Source: Xylona heveae TC161 (taxonomy: Eukaryota; Ascomycota; Xylonomycetes; Xylonales; Xylonaceae). Taken from it: 64,000 nucleotides of DNA. This document shows positions 12,191 through 24,002 of the stretch, one piece after another (the first letter of the stretch is position 1; each line of letters begins with the position of its first letter). A model generated the notes under the pieces. That model did no database searches. It worked only from the letters and a program-made list of their open reading frames with translations, and had not been told where the DNA came from. A program made the position numbers and the translations under genes. The DNA is taken from positions 1,178,001 through 1,242,000 of the forward strand of contig NW_017264199.1 in NCBI RefSeq assembly GCF_001619985.1, given 5' to 3'.

Positions 12191-14423
12191 TTAAATATCC
12201 CCTTCAAGCTCAGTATCACTACCAGCATCAACGCCAACATCAACATCAACTTCGCTCTTCAAAATGACAATACCGTACGGATCCCGATCCCGCTCGGACA
12301 CATGCACCTCGACAGACTCGTCTTCTAAAATGCTGCGTAGGGCGGCAGCGGATACAGCGCTTCCGTCAGTAGCGCCTTGGGATTTGCCGGATGCAGGTGG
12401 TCCAGACGCAGAGGAAGTGACGAATGGGTCGTGGAAGTTTGACGAAGACGTTGCTTTGCGCGAGATTTGAGGACGTGTGGATGACGACTGCGGACGTGCG
12501 GATGACGGGGGAGGAAAGTCGATGCGGAGTTTTTCGAGTTCGCCGGAGCGGATGCGTTGCCATTCGTCCTTGAGTGTGGTGGATAGCTGGTCGCGCAGGA
12601 CGGAGTGTAGGAAGCCGCGTTCCGTGTTGGAGTGGAAGACTTAATCGTTGTTAGAAATGGAGAGAAGTAAATGGAGTGGACTAGGAGGGAAGAGAGGGAA
12701 GGGAGATTTGTTTGGGGGGAATGAGGGGAGAAAAGAAAGAGAAAGGGAGAATGAGGGCAAGTAAATGATAGTGGATAGGCTTACGCGTGATGATGCATTG
12801 GCCGCGCTCGATTGCGGCGAGGGCTTCATGGTGAGATAGCTCGCCGGTGAAGAAGAGATCGACGTCGAGATTGCGGAAGAGGGAGCCGCCTATGCGTTCA
12901 GAAGAGATGGTTAGTGGGCGTTATGGCAGAGGAATGATGTAATATAGCTGGGAATAGAGAGAACATGAATCATGTGAAATTAACGATAAATGGCATGTTT
13001 TAAGGACAAGAAAAGGCAAAAATAAGACGAAAGGAAAGGAAAAAACAGGTTACGTACCTGATCCGGCGCAGATACCGACAGAAGAAATCTCAATTTCGTC
13101 AATCGTCTTGCCTTGTGGAATGGCAATGGGGACTAGCAGATGTGACTGTCAGTGATCCAATGCATGTGTGCATTTTGTGTATTTGGAAACTTACAGGCCT
13201 TGGGATTGCCCAAGCCGCGAGCGACTCGCTCGATAAGAGTGTTTAGGGCGTGAGGCTTGGAAAACCGAATGATTCGACCCATGCCAGCCTCTTCGAAGCC
13301 TATAATAGAGTCAAGGTCAGTACTCTGCCTGCACATTGAAGGAACATTATTTTAGTTGGAGCAGATTTGGGAACAAAAGGGAAAATACCATCGACACCAT
13401 CTACACGTTGAATCACAGCCCTTTCGTGATCAGATGTTGCACTGAAGTCTCAATGATTAGCTAGGGCAAGGAACAGACTGATTAATCACTAAGACTTACG
13501 GCTCCAAAATTGCCTTCTCTTGTGGCGGTTCAGGATATGTCGGGTCAGAATACTTGGGGATTGGCTGCACGGAGAGCTGTCCCTCATCCGTGTCGGCTTG
13601 CTCCTCGGGTGTTCGCGGCGTAGACACTTGGTCTGCAGTCTTTTCATTCTGATCTGGCACATCAGATTCAGAGACACTCTCTGCGATCTCGTCCTCGTCT
13701 GGGGTTTCTTCTTCGCCAATCAATTGTCCTGTGACAATGTCGGCGAGCCAGTCGTTTACGCCGCCTGGTGCTGCGTCTACAGCAGTATGCGGGCTGTAGA
13801 CCTGGATAAAGTGTTAGACAAAAGATCTATCGTACTTTTCGAGTGCTTGATATGTTACATACACTGATGCCTGCTTGAGCCAGTCGCAGAAGCGTTTGTT
13901 GCTGAGAGTCTGCAAAAGTCAAAGATTTCAATCCTCTGAAAATAATCGGATCTAAAGTGAATTTGTTAGTTGGAGATATATAATATATATAACGAATTGA
14001 TAAGACAACGTACGATATGCAATAATAATAGAGTCCTTTCTTTCAATTGCCTCGTCGGCGACGGCGCGTGTGAGGTCGACCGTCAGCAGAACCGAATTGG
14101 CTTGTTTCCTCGCAGGGTCGAATGGAGCCTCGAGTAATACTGCGTTACAATAAAATTCTCAGCAAAAAAATTTTGTTTATTTCTTTTTATTCGAATAGCT
14201 TCGATTGTTTTTGTTCATTTTCTGTTGGTCCACATGTTACGAGACTTGATGCTACTTACATCCAGTGTTGTCCCAGCTTCGATCAGCCAAAGCCTCGGGA
14301 TATCTGGTCATTCAAAATCAGTGACTATTTTCCTCTCGTGATCTTAGATAGTTGTACTTACAATTTTCTCATGGAATTGACCACGGCCCGGGTAAAAGGC
14401 GATGCAACTGCTGGCGAGGACAT
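12191..14423 (-). CDS. nif3: NIF3-family dinuclear metal protein
   Basis: Ten exons on the minus strand (14423-14362, 14303-14260, 14139-14014, 13951-13863, 13801-13500, 13441-13389, 13299-13195, 13132-13058, 12889-12785, 12639-12191) join in frame to about 469 residues. NIF3 proteins (GTP cyclohydrolase I type 2/YbgI family) bind two metal ions and have no firmly assigned reaction. Visible marks: YPEALADRSWDNTGLLLEAP, the first ligand block IIAYHPIIFRGLKSLT (His78), SPHTAVDAAPGGVNDWLA, GICAGSGGSLF, FFTGELSHHEAL (residues 298-308), and the last ligand block FHSNTERGF (His323, Glu327). An acidic insert of about 65 residues (EEETPDEDEIAES onwards) interrupts the family fold after residue 130, and a disordered tail of about 100 residues follows the core. 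All metal ligands I know are present. Confidence 0.93.
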
Positions 14424-15683
14424 GGTGCCAAATGCGCGACGCAGCGGAGCAGCAAGAAACATGAAACAAAGCAGTCAAGTTAGTATCGTTTGTCTGCACG
14501 TCAAAGAATTGCCCATATGCACGCAACGTGGGAAACGAGGGCGGAGAGCAAATCAATTCAATGAATCAACAAAAATGATCGAATCAGAATCGGCAGAATT
14601 AAGGTTGGTTGGCACAAGCAACAGAGCGAGCGAGGCACTAAATCCTCAAGAGGATAAACGAGGAACAAGGCGTACTCGTAGCGGGAACAGCAATGATGAC
14701 GCCAGCGATAAGGGAACGAATAGAACAATATCTCGGAGAGAAACAAGTCAAGCAATTTGCGCCAATAGTGAAAAGAAGAGAGAATTGGAATTGCAGGGCA
14801 TGATGCTCGTGCAAGTAAAAGGAGACAAGAAAAACAGGGTTTGGGACATACTGAAGAAAGAGGCGCCATATCAGGGCAAAGTATAACTGAGCAAGGATCA
14901 CAGGGAAAAGGGCGAGATACCAGGCACCCCGTCTGACCGTCACCGTCACCGTCGAGAGAGCCATTTCTTCACTTGTTCGTCACACGTCGAGGTCAATCGA
15001 CTCATTGCTCTCAAGATGAGGAAAGAAAGAGAAAGTTGAGATCAATTCGAGAGAATCTTTTAATACATTTCTATGTGGAGAAAGGATAATCGGAATCCGG
15101 ACCAAGATTAGAGCTGCTAATCTATTTCGTCCAGTTACGAGCTATGAGGGAGGGGGGGGGACGTTTCTCTCTACGACTCTGGTTGATCTGATAACGTCTT
15201 GCCTTTCAACATGCGATTCTTTTGCATTCCGATGCAGTTTGGCTAGTTTGGATTGGCTAACTTGTCAAGAGCGGCATGTCCTGAGGGTCGATGATTTCTT
15301 TACGCATCATGATCGTCTTCCTTCATTTGCATCAATATGCCCTCTAAGAAGAATATCAGGTTAGACCTTTTCGTTATGGCTCAGCTTTACGGTATAGTCT
15401 TGTCTTGCTGGTTCTCTGTTTGCGGCTGCCTGTCTGTCCGCGGAGGTTGGGGGACGAGGGATTCCCCTTGTCAGTAGAGATTACATAATCAGATCTTGCA
15501 TCATCCACAGGGAATTTGCCGGAAATTCAAAATCTAGGATCTGATAAGAGAAACGTTAACTCTGTATGAGCTCTGCGAAACCCCATTGCCCTCATACTTG
15601 ACTCCTACTCGATACAAGAGCAGGAAAAATACGGGACTTCAATTATATTAAACGCGTACGAGCCAATTTCAAATCAAGAAAAA
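14424..15683. other. Intergenic, divergent nif3 and bol2
   Basis: A 1.26-kb gap between divergent starts. It holds a 108-codon minus-strand open frame (14638-14964) opening with a basic and hydrophobic segment and a GTATGT splice donor after codon 37, and a G-run near 15152-15160. I could not connect the open frame to nif3 or to a known family. It could be leader sequence or a small unrecognised gene. Confidence 0.4.
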
Positions 15684-16021
15684 ATGAGCGCCTCTTCCGG
15701 TGTCACCGCGGACACGCTGAAACAGAAGCTGGCCCAAGAGCTCGAGGCTACTCATGTCCAGGTTGACGATCTGTCTGGTATGCTGCCTTCTGTAAAGAAA
15801 ATCTAAAAGTATGAGATCAGGTAAAACTTACATTATTTTCTCAAGGCGGCTGCGGCCAAATGTTTGACGCCGTCATCGTCTCTCCCAAATTCGCCGGTCA
15901 GCGTCTCCTCGGCCGCAACCGGACCGTCAACGGGGTTCTAAAGGCAGAGATTGCCGCGATCCACGCGTGGTCGGCCAAATGTTTCACTCCAGAAGAGTGG
16001 GAAGCGAAGAAGACCGCTTAA
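15684..16021 (+). CDS. bol2: BolA2-like protein (Fra2/Bol2)
   Basis: Two exons (15684-15777, 15846-16021) give 89 residues. It aligns along its length with BOLA2: an N-terminal helix (TLKQKLAQELEATHVQVDDL), then GGCGQMFDAVIVSPKFAGQ, RLLGRNRTVNGVL, and the invariant His in AIHAWSAK, ending FTPEEWEAK. The Cys of GGCG and the late His are the residues that in BolA2 proteins coordinate the [2Fe-2S] cluster shared with a monothiol glutaredoxin. In yeast the cytosolic Fra2-Grx3/4 complex signals iron status. There is no mitochondrial presequence, which favours the cytosolic BolA2 type over mitochondrial BolA1/3. The iron link to the mitoferrin gene 8 kb away is thematic only. Confidence 0.92.
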
Positions 16022-16318
16022 ACTGCATTCCTCCCGCGCTCTCACAGCAGAGGAGTGCTCCAAAGCGACCATGAGACAGACGAGTGCAACGGAAAAGTGT
16101 CAAGATTGGCAGCATTATTAAGCATGGTGTTAACGGCGTTGAATGCATTTATTCCATAGATGGGGCATATCCCTCGTATAGGACCGATTATTTCATGGTC
16201 CATACATGAATTATCATTACATGACACTGTATATACGTTATATCGGAACTCTATGCCGGAAATACAAGGAAATATTCCATGTCTAGTCGATTTGCGCCCA
16301 AAGGTGAAACCCGTTCAC

Positions 16319-18510
16319 TCAGCTAAGCAGCACTCGTATCTCCGCACTTGTTCTTGGGAAGAAGCTTCTGAGAGGGCCAATCTCTCCATCCTCGTCAGAT
16401 TCCTTGTCTGCTCTCAGCTCATCGCTAGCGAGGATCCGGGCCTCAAGGAGCTCGAAATCGGAGCAGAATCGATCGGCAGCTTCTTCGGTAATGGACTGAA
16501 CCATTCGCGAGTTTTGCAAGCGTTTGATATTCTCCGACGCATCCATGAGGGCCGAAGGCAAAAAGTCGTCCAACGTCTGACTGGCAGCTTGCAGCTTGGG
16601 GGGCTGAAATGGCTCCAGCGAAGGAATAGCAGAAATGTCGTCCTTTGCGTCGGAGAGTGCGAGAATGGCTCGAAGAAGAGGGCCAAGTCCGGACATGTGG
16701 ATAAAATAGCCGTGCAGATACTCCTTCAACCTTGACGCATGTTCCTGTATTGTCTTTTCTAATGCGATAATCTTTTCCTCGGTGAAGGTAAACGAAGATA
16801 GAGTGTCCCTGGCTGCGAGCATGCAGTTGACGATGAAGATGCTGTTCTGAGGCTCATCCAAGGTCTTTGCCAGACCTTCGCTGCTGTCCAAGTAAGGTTC
16901 AAGGACATCCAACAGGATTGGCTCAAAACTTGCTTCGCGGCTCTCAGTTGGCGTGAGGGATGTGTCATAGCTCTTCATCAAGGCGGACAAGTCGTTGAGG
17001 ACGCCACGCAGCGACTCTGGAACGGCAAGGTCTATTGGTGCTTGAACCAAATCGCCCTGCACGGCCGTGATGTGGTCACGCATTGTTGACCGGAATTTGT
17101 CCATGGCTGTTTTTGATAACCCCTCCAACACTTCAAGTACGGGGCTTTCCGGGCTGAGAAGCCGTGAAAAGGTAGCAACGTAGAAGCCTACAAGGTTATA
17201 GATCTTGTATGCCAAGATAGATTCCTCGTGGCTCTGGATTACTTGCTCCGTCCTCTGTTTGAGCAGCCTCGCGACACCTGCCAGACCACGGCTGACGAGC
17301 TGATTGAGAGCCTTCACTCCATCAAACACCTCGGTTTCTCCATCACTTCTCAGCGCCCACGGTTCGCTATTGATTCCGGCTTGGATACCCCGCGCAATCT
17401 GCTCCCCCTCGGCGATAAATAACACTTCCAATGCTTCACGCTCCGAAACTGCGGCAGAGTGCGTCCATGCCAGCATGTCACCCACATAACGGAGCGGGTC
17501 GTGCGCGTATAGTTCAATCGGCTTGACCGATGATTGCTTTCCTCCCTCGGAGGCAATGCCTGTCAAGGCAGTATAAAATGAATCAGATAGAACATACTCG
17601 CGTGACTCCGCAAAAAGATCGAGACAGGTTTGGAACAGTGCTGGCTTTTCCGCCAGGACACGCAAAGCCCGCCGAATGGATGAACTGAGCTGAGGATTCT
17701 CCAAATTCAAGGTCTTGAACTGCCGCTCAATCCATCGGTATAGTTTTTGATAGGCACTGTTTACTGCCTTTGAGCATTGCTCGAGCAATTCAAGACCCAG
17801 GCGCTGATTTTCTGTGCCGAGGAGCACCTGACAATCCGCGTGTATCCTCTTCGCTCGGCCAAGGGTGTCGAAAAAGCGTTCATCTACCGGTTCTGCAGTA
17901 GAGGTGAGGCTAAGCATATCCTGTTCGGAGAGAATGAAATGCGTGTTGAATGCATCAAGAAGCTTCTGTTTTACTTCTTCTTGTCGCTTTTGTTCCATGA
18001 CCGTTGCAGCTTCTTCTAGTACAGGCCCCGTCTCCTGGCGCGCAGCGGAAATGTGTTTGCGCATGTCATTGCAACAATTGTTCAGACTTTCAATGGTAGA
18101 CCCGATACGCTTGAGTTGCTAGGTATAAAAGTAAATAATTGAATGGGTTTAATAGTTCATAAAAGATTTGGGCCTACCTCGGCCACCTTTCCAAACTCTT
18201 TAATGATTTCGCCGTTGCAATCAATCACTTCTCGCTGCACATCCAGTCTTAATCTCCGTCGTGTCTCGGGAGTATTTTCGAATTTCTTTGCGTCAAGAAC
18301 CTCGAGCGCATCACGAATGTCGAGATCAGAATATGAAGCTGACAGCACAGCTGTTACTCTATTCGCGAGAGCGTTGGAGGGTCGAGATACAGCTCCTGTC
18401 GGAGTTGCCGGGGAGCCGGGCGACACTGAATAAGGACCTGGTGACAGCCCATCATCGAGGCGGTCCAGTGGAAGAGATTCCCTCCTTTCTGAGAAATACC
18501 CAGTTGTCAT
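16319..18510 (-). CDS. cog6: Conserved oligomeric Golgi complex subunit 6
   Basis: Two exons on the minus strand (18510-18178, 18118-16319) give about 710 residues. Cog6 belongs to lobe B of the COG tether, which captures retrograde vesicles at the Golgi. The N-terminal third is the conserved part: ANRVTAVLSASYSDLDIRDALEVLDAK, then RRRLRLDVQREVIDCNGEII, KEFGKVAEQLKRIGSTIESL and NNCCNDMRKHISAARQETGP, followed by a coiled-coil heptad region (EEAATVMEQKRQEEVKQKLL). The rest is all-helical, as in CATCHR-family tethers, with SREYVLSDSFYTAL and AHDPLRYVGDMLAWTH as further family marks. The start is the first ATG of the frame. It shares its upstream region with divergent atg9. Confidence 0.93.
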
Positions 18511-18985
18511 CTCTCAGCAAAATGGTTGAATTGGGTTGCTGTTAGCCTGTATGGAGATTTGCGGGCCAGCAAAGACCCTGGAGCTTTTGGAACGACGTAG
18601 CGTAGCGGATGTTGCCGGTACAAGCGAGTTGGCCCAAGCTGAAGCTTTACCCGGGAGGTCAAGCTAGACGTCCCCTCGGTCGTGTGGTCCCTCCGATTAC
18701 CCCAGCAATCCAATGTCTCATCAAGCTATCATTCCCTCCAAGGCTCCACCATAACACCCCACCTGACTTATATCATTGATCACCATCCTGATCACCATGG
18801 TCCAGCTCGTTTGGCCGGTGTGAGACTGGACGGATGCTTATACAACTCCGACTTTACACCTTTCATCTCGAACCGTCTCACTGTTTCCGCTTCGTGCCCT
18901 CTCTCGGGAAATGCCGTGGTTGAGGAGCTCTTGATAGCCTCAGCAACCTTGGAACGATAAGGACCTTCAGGTCTCAGCCTTCAAG
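18511..18985. promoter_or_regulatory. Shared divergent promoter cog6/atg9
   Basis: The cog6 and atg9 starts are 475 bp apart and point outwards. No coding frame in the gap looks like protein; a 92-codon frame at 18682-18960 has no family features. Confidence 0.55.
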
Positions 18986-21900
18986 ATGATGGCTTCAAAT
19001 TTGCTGTCTCGGCTGCTGCCTTCTGCGGCGGGCTCGCCATCCGTCTACGAAACATTAAGGCAGCAAGACCATGCCTCTGACGGTTCAGACATCGAGGAGC
19101 GTGCAGGAATGGCCCTCGACGAACAGAATCTAGACGAACCGTTCCACGATTATGACCTAGAGCATGCCCTAGCTGATGCCACCGAGAGTCAAGTTACCAC
19201 TGAAAGCACTGCTTTTCCCAAGGATTATCGCGGCAGAAGTACGACATCACCGCAAGCCGGCCCTTCCAAAGGCCCATTGGGACGGGGCATTAGTCGACCG
19301 AAATGGATGAAAGGTTCTCCACGGGGGCTCGATGCGGAAGAACCAGATGATGATGTGCCCCAGTCTCTACTGATTGAAGGGGGTGATGCAGCCCGACCTA
19401 CTGCCCTTGGCAATAGTCCCAGCCGCAGAGCACATATTACACTTGCGGACCCTCCGGTACCTGGTCTGCCAACCCGTGAGGCTCGAAAACAGTGGGAGAC
19501 TACTCGGACACAGCAACAACTACATCCGGATATGCAGATTCCTCGGGCTAGAAGACAACCTACAGTGCCAGCAGGCGCTGGACTTATGGCTGCAAACCCC
19601 AAGGAGAAAGCCATGTGGATGTGGGCCAACGTGGAAGATCTTGACAACTTTCTGAAGGATGTTTATGACTATTTTCTTGGCAATGGTATTTGGTGCATTA
19701 TGCTTAGCAGGGCACTTAATCTCTTGTATGATGACAAGACTAAATATCAAATTTTTTTCATGGAAACTGATTGCATCCTAGGACACTAGCATTCGTCGTT
19801 GGTTTTAGCACATTTTTAACCATGTGTATAGACTATAAGAGCATCCCTCAAAGCAGGAGTATGTCGCAAATTACAATAGCAAAGTGCACGAAGAAGTAAG
19901 TCGCGGTCCATGGATGGATGATGTGGAACAAAACCCCCCACTGACAAGTCGTCTAGCATGTCCGGTTCGGCCAACTTTTTACTTTGGCTGTTCTCCCTTT
20001 TCTGGATAGGAAAGCTCTTCCAATATATTCTTGATATCCGTCGCTTGCGTTATATTCAAAATTTCTATCATTACCTTCTGGATATACCGGATTCGGACAT
20101 TCAGACGATCTCGTGGCAAGAAGTAGTCGCACGCCTTATGGCACTTCGGGACTCGAATCCTACAACTGCTCAGGCCATGCACCCACATCATCGCAAATTC
20201 ATTGGCAGCCAGTCGAAGCAACGTATGGATGCGCATGACATTGCAAATCGTTTGATGCGCAAGGAAAACTATTTGATTGCTCTGTTCAACAAGGATATCC
20301 TTGACCTGACACTTCCCATTCCCTTCTTAAGGGACCGACCTCTGTTCTCAAAAACTCTAGAGTGGAATCTCAACCTTTGCATTTTAGATTTTGTGTTCAA
20401 TGAGCGAGGTCAGCTACGCCCGCTATTTTTGAAGGATACCCATCGTCGTGCGCTCAGTGAAGGGTTACGCCGCCGGTTTCTCTTTGCAGGTATCATGAAT
20501 GTCATTTGCGCCCCTTTTATTATCACGTACTTTATGATGCTTTACTTTTTCCGTTATTTTAATGTGAGTCCCCGCAAAATGATGAAATTTTGGTCATGGT
20601 TGTTCCTAGATCTAACGGCCCGATATAGGAATATAAGAAGAATCCGGCCCAAATCGGCTCGCGCCAGTATACGCCTCTGGCTGAGTGGAAATTCCGAGAA
20701 TTTAACGAGCTGTGGCATATTTTCCAAAGGCGTATCAACATGTCCTATCCCTTTGCGTCTCGCTACATTGATCAATTCCCCAAGGATAAGACCATCCAGC
20801 TGAGCCGGTTCGTTGCGTTCGTTGCCGGTGCCATCACTTCAATATTAGCTCTAATAACTCTCATTGATCCGGAGTTATTCCTTGATTTTGAGATTACTCC
20901 GAAGCGAACCGTCATCTTCTACCTCACCTTGTTTGGAGGTATTTGGGCCGTTGCCCGGGGCGCTATCCCAGAAGACAATCTTGTGTTCGATCCCGAATTC
21001 GCTCTCAATAATGTCATAGAGTATACGCACTACGTTCCGGCACAATGGCAAGGACGTCTCCACAGCGATGATGTTCGCAAGGAGTTTTCCATGCTTTATC
21101 AGATGAAGGTGGTCATATTCCTGGAGGAGCTGATGAGCATCATCTTCACTCCCTTTGTTTTATGGTTCAGTCTGCCTAAGTGCAGCGACCGCGTGGTAGA
21201 TTTCTTCCGCGAATTTACAGTCCACGTGGACGGTCTGGGCTATGTGTGTTCATTTGCCGTTTTCGATTTTCAAAAGGGGCCCCACGACCCAGGGCGTCCT
21301 CGTCAGCAACCAACTGATGGTCAGCATGGCCTTCGGGACGATTATTTCTCTACCAAGGATGGCAAGATGTTGGCTTCATACTATGGGTTTTTGGATAATT
21401 ATGCCGGCAATCCTCGTCCTGGCGCCCCTCATGGCAGCACCGGAACAAAACGTTCTTTCCATCCACCGCCCGCATTTCCAGGGCTCATGTCACCCCTGCT
21501 TGCAGCGGAAATGAGTGGAGCCGCCAACGGCCGGCCTCCGCGATCTGCAACGCGCCCTGGCACCGCGGGCACTAGCGGAAGGGGACCACCACGGACGCCC
21601 AAGTTTGCGCCGGCGGGTATGACTGCATCCCCTATGCCGTCGATACTCCTGGATCCGCATCATCAGCCATCCGCTTCTGGCTTCCGAACCGTCCCTCGGC
21701 ATGGCACGCAGTCTCGATATCGCACTTCGCGACATCCGCTAACGGAGCCAATTCAGGACGCAGAAGAAGGGCCATCTGACAGCCTCGAGCGTCGTGGCGG
21801 AGTCACGTCCAGCGGATCGGCCGGTGGTCTTGCGACAGAGAGTAATCTCGGAGAGTCCTGGAAGACGACTCGTGCCGGGACCGGCGAGGTGGATGAAGGC

Positions 21901-22014
21901 GAGGGTGAAGAGGCTGAGGCGCTTGCAGGCGATAAGGGTGCTGGTGTTTTGGGTCTCATTTATCAGTTCCAGAAAGCTCAGACAGAAGGCAGAGGGACGG
22001 GCGTCAATATTTGA
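18986..22014 (+). CDS. atg9: Autophagy scramblase Atg9
   Basis: Four exons (18986-19725, 19782-19895, 19957-20563, 20629-22014) give about 948 residues. Atg9 is the multi-pass lipid scramblase on small Golgi-derived vesicles that seed the autophagosome. The cytosolic N-terminus of about 220 residues is disordered and ends with [20 protein letters not shown], the conserved entry to the core. Membrane segments include [78 protein letters not shown] and [20 protein letters not shown]. The HDV-like block near residue 620 reads [20 protein letters not shown] and the re-entrant region reads [21 protein letters not shown] long disordered C-terminal tail follows. The start has two adjacent ATGs (18986 and 18989). 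Confidence 0.96.
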
Positions 22015-22403
22015 CCTGGACTGGACGCGTCACTCGAATTACAAATTATCATTTCTTGCATGGTGTTTTTCTGTATTGGGAGTTCTACTCTTTCCCTACC
22101 GATTGTCTATTGATGGATTATAGACGTGGTAAATGCATCCACACGATCGATGCCGGTCGTCATGATTATTAGCGTTCACGTTAATCAGTACAGCAGCAGC
22201 AGAGTGTTATCTTAGACCTGGTATACGAGCATTAAGAGAAGAAATACCATGACTTTTACCGTGACATGCCGTCAAGTATTATGAGCACGAGGTGAGCTGG
22301 CTATGGAAACCCGAACCTTGTGATAATCTGAGCAGCACAACAACGAGCTACAGGATCCTTTAATTGCTCATAAACCTGCCTGATGAAGCATACAATTGGT
22401 TCA

Positions 22404-22658
22404 TCAATGGGTTAGAAATAGGTGTCGGTACTTTCCTCGGTCCTCGGAGGCATAGAGCATGGACCGAGGGAAGACATTAGCGAAAGGCCGAAAGTCGGCG
22501 AGACGGGCACCTCCGCGGGAGATGCCCATGCGCGAAATCTCGAGTAGGGTTACGTACAGAGTACCGTAGTGGAGGATTTGGTGTGGGGGGCGACACAGGT
22601 TGAGCGAGTTTATCAGATCCGTGGGTAAGACGTACACGTTGATGAGCTTATCCGTCAT
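22404..22658 (-). CDS. Unassigned small open frame (84 residues)
   Basis: I do not recognise this protein. It reads with a protein-like mix of residues (MTDKLINVYVLPTDLINSL at the start, SRMGISRGGARLADFRPF in the middle) and is not overlapped by any gene. The frame stays open upstream of the ATG for a few codons to a possible CTAG acceptor, so it could be the last exon of a spliced gene on the minus strand lying within 22404-23110. It could equally be chance. Confidence 0.25.
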   Translation of the reverse strand: MTDKLINVYVLPTDLINSLNLCRPPHQILHYGTLYVTLLEISRMGISRGGARLADFRPFANVFPRSMLYASEDRGKYRHLFLTH

Positions 22659-23331
22659 GAGGCGTCCAACCCCCGACTAGAAGCCGTTCCAGGGAAATTT
22701 GGATAACAAATTGATAAACAGTGGTATTGACAAAAAGTGAAAGATTCTCATTCGGGGAAAAGAGGAGAACACGTCGCCTTTGTTGCTCCTCGGCCGAGCA
22801 TATGTCAGCATGTTTGTCCCTATTGAGACAAGGTTCGGCCGAGAAACGGACAGCTCGTGAATGAATAATTTTCTGATGGCGAAGATGACGAGAGCGATAA
22901 GTTGAGGGAAAATAAGAAATGATGATTGACACTGGCCAAAGGGAATGTAATATGACATTGACCAGCAGGGTAGACCGGGAACGAGAAAAAAAAAGAGGGT
23001 CGAGAATGCCATGACTGACTAAAACACGACGAGCGCGTGGCTGCGACGAACTTTGGACCCCCGGCCCGTCGACACCAGGGCTCTTCCGGGAAGGTCTCTA
23101 GTAACAAGGCAAGATGGGAAGGTGGAAATTAACACAGTCACCGGTGGGCCGGAGCTACCTTAGGTATTTATCTAACACTTCTCCTTTGGAGTAAACAATT
23201 ATCCATTTATCAGATAAAATTTCGTTCCCAATCGACCCGGATTAAGGCATGTGGATGATAAAACTGCGACGGTGGGAGTATCAGCCTCTTAATCAGTGAA
23301 ACTACTGGCTTACAGTACAATAACCAATGCA

Positions 23332-23340
23332 TACGGAGTA
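23332..23340. promoter_or_regulatory. TACGGAGTA motif, mitoferrin upstream region
   Basis: Exact TACGGAGTA on the + strand, about 660 bp before the mitoferrin start. It is the most distal of the four copies. Confidence 0.35.
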
Positions 23341-24002
23341 AACCCAGCAAAGGCTTCCGCTGTAGCGTATCCAGAGAGGTCGGAACGACCACTGTAATCA
23401 GTTAGGTCCAGCGGAAGATTCGGATCTGATTTGGCCCCAGAATCTTCGCTGCCTCCACCACAGCTAGTAATCAATTAGCGTAGGATCCACTGAGTTTAGT
23501 TAAGATTCGCTTAAGCGAGTTTCCCTCTGGTTGTAGCGAATGTCAGTTAGCGGGCAGTCAGCGTGGGCTGGGAGAGAAAAGAAAGGGCTTGGCCTTCTCC
23601 TTTTGAGCTTGGTCGCTCTTTTTTTTCTGTGGCCGCCCGCCTGCATCCGCCGTCCATCGGATCGGCATCTCCCATGTAAACTTGGGACCCTAAGCACCGC
23701 AGAACTTCTAATCCGGCCCCCGACACAGAGGAAAGAAGAGAAAGAGAGAAACAATCTAATCTTCTCTATCATCACCACCACCATCAATCACCAACTCACA
23801 CTTCTTTCTCTCTCCCCTCCTCAATTCTACACAAGAAAAAATAATTTCAAACCCAACGAAACCCTTCACCTACCGATAATACGCTGCAGAGCAACTTCCA
23901 TTTTCACATCGTCTTTTTCTTGCGCTTCGCTATCAAACCGTCAACCTGTCGCCCCTTCAAGAGCTTACTGCAGGTCCTCCTGCTGTCTCGCTGCCGGTCA
24001 CC

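Larger units (their letters stand above)
22015..24002. other. Intergenic, atg9 to mitoferrin
   Basis: A 2-kb gap. It holds a candidate minus-strand frame (22404-22658, listed), one exact TACGGAGTA (23332-23340), and a C/T-rich stretch from 23700 that looks like the long leader of the mitoferrin gene. Nothing else is supported. Confidence 0.5.

Noticed and set aside
14122-14886. 254-codon + strand frame upstream of nif3
   Set aside because: It crosses nif3 exons 1 and 2 antisense and has no family features; a chance frame.
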